NCBI GenBank assembly: GCA_041573795.1 | Contig: JBFFQB010000002.1 | Coordinates: forward strand, 53,549 to 117,548 | Reading direction: 5' to 3' | Source of the DNA: E44-bin32 sp041573795 | Lineage (GTDB): Bacteria > Chloroflexota > Anaerolineae > Anaerolineales > E44-bin32 | DNA length: 64,000 bases | Shown here: piece by piece, positions 33,677-41,993 of the stretch | Position numbering within the stretch: the first letter of the stretch is position 1 | Layout of the letters: every line of letters begins with the position of its first letter | Position numbers and translations under genes: made by a program | The notes under the pieces: model-generated | The model's database searches: none | What the model was told of the DNA's origin: nothing | What the model saw: only the letters and a program-made list of their open reading frames with translations

Positions 33677-34678
33677 ATGCGCATTGTCTTAGATGCCATG
33701 GGGAGTGATGATCATCCGCTGCCTGAAGTTCAGGCTGCCATTCAAGCATTCCAGCAATGGGGCGAGCCAGTCATTCTGACTGGGCCTGAAGAAGAATTGT
33801 CCCAAAAGGTGCAAGAGTATGGGGGGGCACTGAATCAAGTTGAGATTGCCCACGCGCCAGAAGTGCTTGAAATGACGGACAAACCCGCCGAAGCCGCCCG
33901 GGGAAAAGCAGAGAACTCGATGGCTGTCGGGATGGATTTGATCAAAGAAGGCAAAGCAGATGCCTTCGTGACCGCCGGTAATACGGGCGGGGCAATGGCT
34001 ACGGCCCTCTTTCGCCTGGGTCGAATTCGTGGGGTGAAACGACCAGCGTTGGCTATTGGCGTGCCTGTAGAAAACGGACACGCAATTATCCTTGATATTG
34101 GCGCCAATACTGAATGTCGCTCCGAGTTTCTGGTTCAATTCGCCATCCTCGGTTCAACGTACGCAGAACTTGTCTTCGATATACACAACCCGCGCGTAGG
34201 ATTGCTTTCAAATGGAGAAGAGCCGGGGAAAGGGAATGCCCTCGTCAAAGAAACCTACCCCAAACTCATGGAGAGCGGACTGAATTTCATCGGGAATGTT
34301 GAACCCAAGGAAGTGTTTTCTGGGGGTACCGATGTTGTCGTGACGGATGGTTTTAGTGGGAATATTTTCATCAAGACAAGTGAGGCAATTCCCAGATTCC
34401 TATTTGACATTATCCGTTCTGAGATACGTTCCACACCAATCACATCTATGGGAGCCTTGTTGGCTAAACCTGCCTTCCAAAGGGTGCGTGAACTGCTCGA
34501 TCCTTCCGAGTACGGCGCCGGGCCATTGCTCGGTGTCAATGGGCTGGTCTTTATTGGGCATGGTCGTTCCAATGCCAAGGCATTGGTTAGCGCGATCCGC
34601 GTCGCACGCCAAGCCGTTAAGGGGAATGTGTTGAGCGCCACTCGAACTGCGCTAAAAGAAAAATTGAATCCGGAGTAA
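33677..34678 (+). CDS. plsX: Phosphate acyltransferase PlsX
   Basis: PlsX converts acyl-ACP to acyl-phosphate for phospholipid synthesis by PlsY/PlsC at the membrane surface. The 333 residues show RIVLDAMGSDDHP at the N-terminus, AGNTGGAMATALFRLGR, LDIGANTE, VGLLSNGEEPGKGN and TDGFSGNIFIKTSEA, all conserved in the family. It is followed six bases later by fabF, so acyl-ACP production and use are linked. AACGAGG precedes the ATG. Confidence 0.97.
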   Translation: MRIVLDAMGSDDHPLPEVQAAIQAFQQWGEPVILTGPEEELSQKVQEYGGALNQVEIAHAPEVLEMTDKPAEAARGKAENSMAVGMDLIKEGKADAFVTAGNTGGAMATALFRLGRIRGVKRPALAIGVPVENGHAIILDIGANTECRSEFLVQFAILGSTYAELVFDIHNPRVGLLSNGEEPGKGNALVKETYPKLMESGLNFIGNVEPKEVFSGGTDVVVTDGFSGNIFIKTSEAIPRFLFDIIRSEIRSTPITSMGALLAKPAFQRVRELLDPSEYGAGPLLGVNGLVFIGHGRSNAKALVSAIRVARQAVKGNVLSATRTALKEKLNPE

Positions 34679-34683
34679 AGATT

Positions 34684-35943
34684 TTGGATAAAAGCACTAA
34701 CCAGCGCAAGCGTGTCGTCATCACCGGTTTGGGTGTCATAACCTGTCTGGGGCAGACTATCGATAGTTTTTGGCAGGATCTCCTTGCCGGAAAATCGGGT
34801 ATCAGGAGGATCACGTCATTCGATCCGGATGGTTTCCCCTGCAAGATTGCTGGTGAGATTCCTGAATTTGATCCAACAACCTATATGCCTGCAAAAGAAG
34901 CGAGGCGAATGGCACGTAATTCACAAATGGCGTTAGCGACCGCATTGCAGGCTGTAGAGGATGCGGATGTTGCGCCCTCCTTAAACGATCCTGAGCGAGT
35001 TGGCGTTTATTTCGGCACAGCAATTGGCGGCATGGAACGAGGCGTGGAGGGCATCAAAGTGCTCAACTCTAAGGGTCTCGGCAAGGTAAATCCATTTACC
35101 CTCCCCTCGACCCTGCCCAATATGGCCGCCTTCCATATCACGCACCATTTCAAAGCCCTGGGCCCCAACTGCACAATTACCACAGCCTGTGCAACCGGAA
35201 CCCAAACAATTGGTGAGGCTGCTCAGGCAATTCGTAATGGATGGGCCGATGTGATCATTTCCGGTGGCACAGAAGCCATTATTCAAGATTTCGTCATGGC
35301 GGGATTCTCTGCGATGCGCGCACTTCCCGTCAACTACAATGACGCGCCTGAGCAAGCTTCACGTCCCTTCGATGCTCTGCGGGAGGGATTTGTATTCTCG
35401 GAAGGCGCAGCTTGTTTGATCCTGGAAAGTCTTGAACATGCGCAAGCAAGGGGGGCGCGCGTGTATGCTGAAGTTGCAGGGTTTGGTTCTTCGGGGGATG
35501 CGTTCCACATGGCTGCTCCAGACCCGGAAGGGAATGGCGCTAGACGCACGATGCAGCGAGCCCTGAACGATTCGGGCATCGAACCTGCGCAGGTCAGTTA
35601 CATTAATGCGCACGGAACCTCCACCCCGGCGAACGATGCGACAGAAACAAAGGCAATTAAAGATTTGTTTGGTGGCTATGCGAAAAGCATTCCGATCTCC
35701 TCGACGAAATCGATGTTGGGACATGCCATGGGTGCCTCAGGGGCCATCGAAGCGATCGCATGTGCGTTGAGCCTCACGCACCAGAAGATCCACCCCACGA
35801 TCAATTATCAGAATCCAGACCCTGAACTGGACTTAGACTACGTCCCCAATCATGCTCGTGAAAGCGAGATTAATGTAGCTCTATCAAACTCCTTTGGATT
35901 GGGAGGACAGAACGCCTGCTTGGTCCTGAGGCGTTTGGAGTAA
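34684..35943 (+). CDS. fabF: 3-oxoacyl-ACP synthase II (FabF)
   Basis: Condensing enzyme of fatty-acid elongation, 419 residues. The active-site Cys lies in TTACATGTQTIGEA, the two His in NAHGTSTPANDATE and SMLGHAMGASGAIE, and the Lys in SSTKSML. It starts at TTG (34684), nine bases after GGAG at the end of plsX. Acyl carrier protein is encoded elsewhere in the window (55962). No fabD or fabG is adjacent, so this is a partial fatty-acid cluster. Confidence 0.97.
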   Translation: MDKSTNQRKRVVITGLGVITCLGQTIDSFWQDLLAGKSGIRRITSFDPDGFPCKIAGEIPEFDPTTYMPAKEARRMARNSQMALATALQAVEDADVAPSLNDPERVGVYFGTAIGGMERGVEGIKVLNSKGLGKVNPFTLPSTLPNMAAFHITHHFKALGPNCTITTACATGTQTIGEAAQAIRNGWADVIISGGTEAIIQDFVMAGFSAMRALPVNYNDAPEQASRPFDALREGFVFSEGAACLILESLEHAQARGARVYAEVAGFGSSGDAFHMAAPDPEGNGARRTMQRALNDSGIEPAQVSYINAHGTSTPANDATETKAIKDLFGGYAKSIPISSTKSMLGHAMGASGAIEAIACALSLTHQKIHPTINYQNPDPELDLDYVPNHARESEINVALSNSFGLGGQNACLVLRRLE

Positions 35944-35945
35944 TA

Positions 35946-36638
35946 ATGCAGCAATACACAAACAACCCATTGGTCCGCCGAAACCGACTTTTCAGCCGCT
36001 GGATGATGTTTGGTGGCTTGGGATTATCGATCGCTGCGGTGATCATCACGTTTACGCAACCAGCACTGATTATCATCGCCTTCGCCCTGATCCTGATTGG
36101 AGGCGTCGTATCCCAACTCGGTACCGCGATCCATAACCGCTTCGGCCGCTCCCCACGCGTCGATGAAGTAATCGATTTCTCGCTGAAGGGCTTGGATGAT
36201 CAACACGCGATTTTTCATTACTTATTAGGCACTAACCATGCCCTTTTTACACCGCAAGGAGCTTATGCTATCGTCCCAAGGATGGAGAAAGGGACGATCT
36301 CGTATGAAGATCAGAATTGGCAACACCAACCGGCCCGGGGTCGACTCTCATTGGGCGAGCCTCGCAAGCGGAACCTTCGCAATCTGGAGAAGGAAACCCA
36401 ACGCGAGGCCGGGAAGATGCAGCGCTACCTGCGCAAGAACATCTCTCAACTCGCAGAGATCGAAGTTCGTCCTTTAGCCCTTTTTCTGGCTAATGATACT
36501 TTTGTGCGCGCTGAGAAATCTACCCTGCTCGCAGTTCACCGAAAAAAGCTTAAAGACGAACTCCGAAAAGCATCAGGATCGAAACCGCTTACCGTTGAAG
36601 ATATCAAGCAGTTGGCGGAATATTTGAATCTGATTTAA
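35946..36638 (+). CDS. Membrane protein of unknown function, possible nuclease-related (NERD-like) domain
   Basis: A 230-residue protein with two close N-terminal membrane helices (about residues 19-55) and a cytoplasmic domain of about 170 residues. The region HAIFHYLLGTNHALFTPQG, YAIVPRMEKGTISYEDQNW and the basic helix KRNLRNLEKETQREAGKMQ recall NERD-type domains (VDHVL...GVFVIE...G), but the match is loose. It begins three bases after fabF and is followed by a bidirectional terminator, so it closes the plsX-fabF operon. Function unknown. Confidence 0.8.
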   Translation: MQQYTNNPLVRRNRLFSRWMMFGGLGLSIAAVIITFTQPALIIIAFALILIGGVVSQLGTAIHNRFGRSPRVDEVIDFSLKGLDDQHAIFHYLLGTNHALFTPQGAYAIVPRMEKGTISYEDQNWQHQPARGRLSLGEPRKRNLRNLEKETQREAGKMQRYLRKNISQLAEIEVRPLALFLANDTFVRAEKSTLLAVHRKKLKDELRKASGSKPLTVEDIKQLAEYLNLI

Positions 36639-36654
36639 GCAGGATCTGGAATCG

Positions 36655-36686
36655 AAAAGGGCCTGATCTTCCGATGAGGCCCTTTT
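36655..36686. terminator. Bidirectional intrinsic terminator
   Basis: AAAAGGGCCT (36655-36664) pairs with AGGCCCTTTT (36677-36686). Read either way the hairpin ends in a T-run, so it serves both the plsX-fabF operon and the convergent SPFH operon. Confidence 0.85.
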
Positions 36687-36710
36687 CATTTATCGTGATC
36701 CGTCGTTGCA

Positions 36711-37742
36711 TTAGCCGCTTAGGAATTCATCCAATGCTTCTCTGGAAATCCTATACGCTTTTCCAATCTTTTTTGCCTTGATCTGCCCACCTTCGATCGC
36801 CGCAACGACATCTTCTTCGGCAACCTTCAGGTAGGATGCCGCTTCCGAGGGCGTCATGACATCAGGGACATCTACGGCATCGCCGCCTCCTGCAGATGCG
36901 CCGCGCTTTCTGATGGAGTCCGCGATGGCATCACCGATGCCCATTCCCGCTCCGATACCAGCGGTGAGCCCAGCCCCACCTGATGGGTTCTGGGCGGCAT
37001 CACGCATGGCATCTGCTGCCTGCAACTGGGTGTATGTATCCATATCGAGCATACCCATCGCACGCAGTTCTTCTGCTGATTTATCGGAAGGTTTAAGGCT
37101 TTCAATATAGAACGTCTTTAAGGTCATACCGATTGCTTTGAAGTCATCCAAAGCCTTTGCTCGCACCCCGGCGCCCAGTTCTTCAACCAACCCGATCAGT
37201 TCAGGAACACTTGTAACGCTGGTTGTTTCACCAAGTAAATCCTGAAGTTTGGAAAGCAGCATGGACCGTAAGCGTGCTTCGATATCTTTGGTGGTATAAG
37301 CACCCGTCACACCGACGATCTGCGTTACGAACTGCTGCGGATCCGAGATTTGGAAACTATAGGTTCCAAAGCCCTGCAACAACGCTACACCCAGTCCCAT
37401 ACCTGGGTTGCGTACCAGGATTGGTTGAGGGGTTCCCCATTTTTGGTCAACGAACTCACGCATTGAGACGAAAAAAACCTCTGCGGTAAATGGCGAACGA
37501 TCGCTGAACGCCTTTCCGATTAAATCAATCAGCAAGGGGATATTTGCCGTTGTGATCGTATGTCGCCCAGCGCTAAAATTATCAAGCGCCTTCCCGTCTC
37601 TGAAGAAGACGGCATTTTGTGCTTCGCGAACAATAACTTGGCTGCCGATGCGGAAATCGCCCGCCCCTTCCTCTGGGAATCGATGGACGATTTCATCCTT
37701 CATCTCATCTGGATATTCAATAACATCAAAAACTCTTGCCAT
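36711..37742 (-). CDS. SPFH-domain protein with C-terminal excisionase-type helix-turn-helix
   Basis: A 343-residue protein without membrane segment. Residues about 20-220 match the soluble SPFH branch related to YdjI/virion-core proteins (FRIGSQVIVREAQNAVFFRDGKALD, quoted in part as VIVREAQNAVFFRDGKALD, and FAITIYS-like AEVFFVSMREF and KWGTPQPILVRN). Then an Ala/Gly-rich linker (GAGLTAGIGAGMGIGDAIAD) leads to residues about 293-343, MTPSEAASYLKVAEEDVVAAI and IGKAYRISREALDEFL (quoted in parts), a HTH_17 excisionase/MerR-like fold. In related proteins the end is usually a zinc ribbon. It is followed in transcription order after the coiled-coil gene at 37766. Role unknown; probably a stress or scaffold complex. 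Confidence 0.88.
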   Translation of the reverse strand: MARVFDVIEYPDEMKDEIVHRFPEEGAGDFRIGSQVIVREAQNAVFFRDGKALDNFSAGRHTITTANIPLLIDLIGKAFSDRSPFTAEVFFVSMREFVDQKWGTPQPILVRNPGMGLGVALLQGFGTYSFQISDPQQFVTQIVGVTGAYTTKDIEARLRSMLLSKLQDLLGETTSVTSVPELIGLVEELGAGVRAKALDDFKAIGMTLKTFYIESLKPSDKSAEELRAMGMLDMDTYTQLQAADAMRDAAQNPSGGAGLTAGIGAGMGIGDAIADSIRKRGASAGGGDAVDVPDVMTPSEAASYLKVAEEDVVAAIEGGQIKAKKIGKAYRISREALDEFLSG

Positions 37743-37765
37743 GGCCTCTGCTCCTCTACTTCATC

Positions 37766-38290
37766 CTACGAGTTTATCTCGAGGATAACTTCCTCCCTAC
37801 GGTTGTAGCTATCTACCACCTCTTGACTTACAGAAATCAGATGGCGAATGGCTGCGGGAAGTCCTTCGGTTTCAATAGATGCCTCAACATTATCTATGGC
37901 ACGCGCCACATTTTCAACCCCTTCAAGCAAGGCTGAATCAAATACATATAGGCGTTCCAGTTCTTCGCTATGGATTCTCACCGCATCGAAGAACGGGGCA
38001 TATCCATAAGCGGCACCTTTCACCCTGTCGATGAACGCCCGCAGCTTGAGGGCAGCACTTTCGAGCTCATCTACATTTTCGAGCTTGCCAGCCTGGATAA
38101 ATTGTTTCTGGGTCTCTGAGATGCGCGCCCACTGCTCATCATAGCGTTTCACGATCGTCTCGCGCAACAACTTATCGCCTTCGCGACGATTCTCGCGATC
38201 AAAGTACCCTACATATTCCGCCAGGAAGTTTCGAATCTTTCCCAGGATGTCTTTCCCTTCGGTGATCTTCCCTAGTGGATCATCGCTCAT
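37766..38290 (-). CDS. Coiled-coil-type protein of unknown function, partner of SPFH gene
   Basis: A 174-residue, highly helical and charged protein with no signal or membrane segment. I do not recognise it. Long heptad-like runs (NVDELESAALKLRAFIDRV, VENVARAIDNVEASIETEG) suggest a helical bundle. It is transcribed just before the SPFH-HTH gene with 23 bases between, from a good promoter at 38334-38362, so the two probably form one complex. Confidence 0.85.
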   Translation of the reverse strand: MSDDPLGKITEGKDILGKIRNFLAEYVGYFDRENRREGDKLLRETIVKRYDEQWARISETQKQFIQAGKLENVDELESAALKLRAFIDRVKGAAYGYAPFFDAVRIHSEELERLYVFDSALLEGVENVARAIDNVEASIETEGLPAAIRHLISVSQEVVDSYNRREEVILEINS

Positions 38291-38333
38291 GTTCGTCTCC
38301 CTATCGATTGGCTATCCGAGATTTGTTTGCTTC

Positions 38334-38362
38334 ATTATATGAACCTAGAGTGCCCAAGGCAA
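38334..38362 (-). promoter_or_regulatory. Sigma-70-type promoter of the SPFH operon
   Basis: On the minus strand TTGCCT (38357-38362) and a perfect TATAAT (38334-38339) lie 17 bases apart, about 45 bases before the ATG at 38290. A divergent TATAAT at 38418-38423 (plus strand, no good -35) probably serves the aldolase gene. Confidence 0.7.
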
Positions 38363-38465
38363 CCGTTCTTCTGACCCCATGCTGACAAATGTCCCTAGGA
38401 CCAGATTATGAAACTAGTATAATCGTGGAGATCGTCAAGGTTAATACTGAAGGGAGCCTTACTTA

Positions 38466-39890
38466 ATGGCTATTATCGATGAACTCCTTGCCATTGCGAA
38501 ACCGCTTGAGGATGCTGTCCGACTTAAGGAAGGGCCTACGGTCACTGTTCGTGACCCTGAAACTGTGCGAGCCAATATCGAGCCGATAGTACGCACGGCA
38601 GTATTCGGGGAACAACGCGAAAAATCAGTTGCGCAGTGGTTTATTAGAGCCTTAGCAATCGAGCTCGGCGCAATTCCAAGCTCGATACACGAATTCTACC
38701 TGGCACGCGGGGGAGGAAAGACACCTGACGACTTCACTGTACCAGCGATGAACCTCCGGGCACTACCCTTTCATGCTGCCAGAGCGGTATTCCGGGTTGC
38801 GGTGAAAGAAGATGTATGCGCCTTGATCTTCGAGATCGCCCGATCCGAGATGGGCTACACCGACCAGCGTCCGGCTGAGTACGCCAGCGCTATCCTTGGC
38901 GCCGCGATCGCAGAGAATTACAAAGGCCCCGTATTCATCCAGGGAGATCATTTTCAAGTTAGCGCCAGCCGCTATTCAAAGGATCCAGAGAGTGAAATTA
39001 ATACGATCAAAGAGCTTATCGAAGAATCCGTTGCGGCGGGTTTTTTCAACATCGACATTGATACCTCCACACTCGTTGATCTGAGCCAGGAAACACTCCC
39101 AGATCAACAAAAAACCAACTATACATTATCTGCGGAACTTTCTGCCTTCATCCGAGCCATGGAGCCCGAGGGGATAACAATCTCCCTGGGTGGAGAGATT
39201 GGTGAAGTGGGAGGTCAAAACAGCACCGAGCCTGAACTACGTGCCTATATGGAAGGTTTTCAGACGATACTCTCTTCGATCAACCCACAATCTGCCGGAC
39301 TTTCAAAAATTAGCATTCAAACCGGAACGTCTCATGGTGGTGTGGTTCTGCCAGACGGATCAATCGCGGAAGCCAAAGTTGATTTTGATACACTCGCAAG
39401 ACTTTCAAAAGTCGCCAAAGAGTTTGGCATGGGCGGTGCTGTACAGCATGGCGCCTCTACCCTACCGGAAGCAGCGTTCCCAAAATTTGCAGAGTCGAAT
39501 GCACTCGAAGTCCATTTGGCTACTGGCTTCCAAAATATTCTCTTTGATCATCTGCCAGATGATCTAAAAGGTGAGATCTATGCCTATCTTGATCAAAACC
39601 ATAGCGATGAAAGGAAGGAAGGCCAGACCGAAGAGCAGTTCTATTACAAGACACGCAAACGGGCCCTGGGTCCCTTCAAGCCTGCTCTATGGGGGTTATC
39701 CGAGCCAGTGATTCGCTCGATAGAACAGGCCTGGGAAAATCAGTTTGGCGACTTGTTCGAGCGCTTGAACATCTTAAACACATGCAACCTCGTAAAAGCC
39801 ACCATGGAGCCAGTGGGACTTCTTCCCGATATCCATCGATACCTGTCAGAATCGGCTGTTGAAGAAGACGTTAGCGATCTTGCCGACTGA
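38466..39890 (+). CDS. Class II fructose/tagatose-bisphosphate aldolase family protein (long form)
   Basis: A 474-residue zinc-dependent aldolase-type protein. The metal and substrate motifs are in order: GPVFIQGDHFQ, FNIDIDTSTLVD, GGEIGEVGGQNS, KISIQTGTSHGG and GMGGAVQHGAST. It is longer than the roughly 300-residue standard enzyme, with extra N-terminal (about 120 residues) and C-terminal helical regions, a form that I associate with heterotrophic Chloroflexota-like genomes. It should cleave fructose-1,6-bisphosphate or a related sugar bisphosphate in central metabolism. AAGGGAG precedes the ATG. Confidence 0.9.
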   Translation: MAIIDELLAIAKPLEDAVRLKEGPTVTVRDPETVRANIEPIVRTAVFGEQREKSVAQWFIRALAIELGAIPSSIHEFYLARGGGKTPDDFTVPAMNLRALPFHAARAVFRVAVKEDVCALIFEIARSEMGYTDQRPAEYASAILGAAIAENYKGPVFIQGDHFQVSASRYSKDPESEINTIKELIEESVAAGFFNIDIDTSTLVDLSQETLPDQQKTNYTLSAELSAFIRAMEPEGITISLGGEIGEVGGQNSTEPELRAYMEGFQTILSSINPQSAGLSKISIQTGTSHGGVVLPDGSIAEAKVDFDTLARLSKVAKEFGMGGAVQHGASTLPEAAFPKFAESNALEVHLATGFQNILFDHLPDDLKGEIYAYLDQNHSDERKEGQTEEQFYYKTRKRALGPFKPALWGLSEPVIRSIEQAWENQFGDLFERLNILNTCNLVKATMEPVGLLPDIHRYLSESAVEEDVSDLAD

Positions 39891-39907
39891 GCACAACCGA
39901 TAAGCCT

Positions 39908-40411
39908 ATGACACTTCCTGGGCAGCGGGTTCAAACGCACCGCTATCAGGTCATTCCACGTACACTCAGCTTTCTGCTAGATGGCGATGAGCTCCTGCTC
40001 ATTCGTATCGGCGCCGATCGCGGTGCCTGGGCCGGGTTACTTAATGGTGTCGGAGGCCATATTGAGGCTGGGGAGAATCCCCATGCAGCCGCAATCCGGG
40101 AGATCCAGGAAGAAACGGGAATATCACCCCGCGATCTGCGTTTTTGTGGAATCATCATCGTTGATACCGGATCTTCGCCGGGAATCGGGATGCACGTTTT
40201 CGTTGGCACAGCAGATGCCCGCGGGGTTACTATTAGCGATGAGGGCGAACTGCAATGGATCCCCCTTGAAAATATCGCTGAATTCCCACTTGTTACAGAT
40301 TTACCCATCCTAATCCCACGGGCGCTTGAGGCCTACCATGATGGAAAGCTTTTCTGTGGTTTGACCACCTTTGATGCAGAAGGACATCCCTCACTGCATT
40401 TCTTGCCATGA
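39908..40411 (+). CDS. NUDIX hydrolase
   Basis: A 167-residue hydrolase of nucleoside-diphosphate-linked compounds. The Nudix box GGHIEAGENPHAAAIREIQEETGI (here quoted as GGHIEAGENP and REIQEETGI) is complete. The N-terminus RTLSFLLDGDELLLIRI and the later EGELQWIPLENI give a MutT-like fold; substrate is not predictable. It ends with an ATGA overlap to the membrane protein gene that follows. Confidence 0.93.
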   Translation: MTLPGQRVQTHRYQVIPRTLSFLLDGDELLLIRIGADRGAWAGLLNGVGGHIEAGENPHAAAIREIQEETGISPRDLRFCGIIIVDTGSSPGIGMHVFVGTADARGVTISDEGELQWIPLENIAEFPLVTDLPILIPRALEAYHDGKLFCGLTTFDAEGHPSLHFLP

Positions 40412-41304
40412 AACACATGATCGCTCAAAAGAATCCCACAAGCATCCCGGGTTATACCTGGATGGGCCTGCTCCTCATGCTCGCCGCGCAGCTTGGGCTT
40501 GTCTTTGAGGTGGACTGGATAGCCATATGGTTAACGCCGATTATGTGGAGTGGATACATCCTTTTTGTGGATGGCTTGCTCTATAAAAAATGGGGGATGT
40601 CCTGGCTTACCAATCGCAAGCTTGAATTTCCTCTGCTTATTTTGCTATCGATTGGGATCTGGCTGGTTTTCGAGGTCTACAATTTTCATTTGCAAAACTG
40701 GCTCTACCGTGGCGTCCCAGAGAATCCCTGGGTTCGGAATCTAGCCTATGCCTGGTCGTTTGCCACCATCCTCCCCGGTGTCTTTGTGACATCCGAATTT
40801 ATCCTGAGCTTTTTGCCAACGGTGATATCGCCGACTCTTTTCAAGCGTTTTGCCCACCTGCCTGACTGGACCTGGATCATCGTAGGTGTCGCGCTGGTGC
40901 TCATTCCTCTGAGCCTACCAGTCCCAATTGCCCGCTTTCTGTTTGGAGCAGTTTGGATTGGTTTTATCTTCCTCGTCGACCCTGTCAATCGGAAACTGGG
41001 TGTTGTTTCGCTTAAAGACCATTGGAGACGCGGGAAATTTGATCTAACCTTGGCGCTGCTGTGCGGTGGATTTGTCTGTGGATTGTTATGGGAAGCGTGG
41101 AATTACCAGGCGTATCGCCTCGCAGGGGGCCATTGGATCTATACTGTTCCGGGACCACTCCGGATCTTCGACCTGCACTATGGACAAATGCCGATCTTGG
41201 GGATGATAGGCTTCCTCCCCTTCGCGCTTGAGCTATACGTCATGTACAGATTTTTCCGCTCGGTCCTAGAAATAGAACGTTTTCTTGGCCCCTCGCAGTG
41301 GTAA
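40408..41304 (+). CDS. Polytopic membrane protein of unknown function
   Basis: A 298-residue integral membrane protein with about seven or eight hydrophobic segments and many tryptophans. Repeated motifs are seen in its two halves: GIWLVFEVYNFHLQNWLYRG and GLLWEAWNYQAYRLAGGHW both place a conserved E-x(1-2)-N-(F/Y) next to a helix end, suggesting an internal duplication. It is coupled to the NUDIX gene by an ATGA overlap. I do not recognise the family and no transport motif is evident. Confidence 0.8.
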   Translation: MKHMIAQKNPTSIPGYTWMGLLLMLAAQLGLVFEVDWIAIWLTPIMWSGYILFVDGLLYKKWGMSWLTNRKLEFPLLILLSIGIWLVFEVYNFHLQNWLYRGVPENPWVRNLAYAWSFATILPGVFVTSEFILSFLPTVISPTLFKRFAHLPDWTWIIVGVALVLIPLSLPVPIARFLFGAVWIGFIFLVDPVNRKLGVVSLKDHWRRGKFDLTLALLCGGFVCGLLWEAWNYQAYRLAGGHWIYTVPGPLRIFDLHYGQMPILGMIGFLPFALELYVMYRFFRSVLEIERFLGPSQW

Positions 41305-41380
41305 TTAGTGTGTTCGCATAAGCGATAAAAAAAGGGGGAGAAATATCGCAGCCGCCTGCCTGATTGACCGGCAACTGCAT

Positions 41381-41944
41381 TCACTCACCTGGTTTCTCGT
41401 AAAAAAGTAATTTGGTGTTGCCGTATTTTCGTTCGTCGTATAGCGAGAGGTTATCCATCTCTACGATCAGGTACTCACTTGGGTCTAGTTGCACAATCAC
41501 GATACCATCAGGATTTAACCAATCACTATGTTTGTCAAGCTGTTGTATTGCCTCTTTCCAAAGACCCTTGTACTGCGGTGGGGCAATAAACACAATATCA
41601 AAAGGTTTTTGGACTGGGCTTTCCAGATACACCAATGCATCCCGTTGGAGCACATTGGCTGATTCTGAAAACCCACAAGTCAATACATTCTCTCGGATGA
41701 TCTGACAGGATTTATGATCGATATCGATAAAGACACTGTACTCAGCTCCACGGCTGAGCGCTTCGATACCTACGCTTCCTGTACCGGCAAACATGTCGAG
41801 AAATCTTGCACCCGCGAGATCCGGTCCAAGAATATTGAACAACGCTTCCTTTACGCGGTCACCGATCGGACGCGTGTTTGCCCCCGGCACCATTTTCAAT
41901 TTTCGCCCCTTCGCCGTACCCGCGATGACTCGAATCCCTGCCAT
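41381..41944 (-). CDS. rsmD: 16S rRNA (guanine-966-N2)-methyltransferase RsmD
   Basis: SAM-dependent methyltransferase acting on 16S rRNA in the small subunit, 187 residues. The N-terminus IRVIAGTAKGRKLKMVPG and RPIGDRVKEALFNIL are the RsmD signature, FLDMFAGTGSVGIEALSRGA is the SAM motif. The catalytic motif usually reading DPPY is IAPPQYKGLW here, with Ala in place of Asp; this is also the case in relatives as far as I recall, so it may be a lineage variant and not a loss of activity. The gene is 49 bases from the next minus-strand gene. Confidence 0.92.
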   Translation of the reverse strand: MAGIRVIAGTAKGRKLKMVPGANTRPIGDRVKEALFNILGPDLAGARFLDMFAGTGSVGIEALSRGAEYSVFIDIDHKSCQIIRENVLTCGFSESANVLQRDALVYLESPVQKPFDIVFIAPPQYKGLWKEAIQQLDKHSDWLNPDGIVIVQLDPSEYLIVEMDNLSLYDERKYGNTKLLFYEKPGE

Positions 41945-41993
41945 TTCTATCCTATCCCGGTAATATGCAGGCTCTAATTCAACATATCTATGT

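Noticed and set aside
41318..41350. Weak inverted repeat GCGATA/TATCGC between the membrane protein and rsmD
   Set aside because: Six-base arms with a 16-base loop are too weak to call a terminator.
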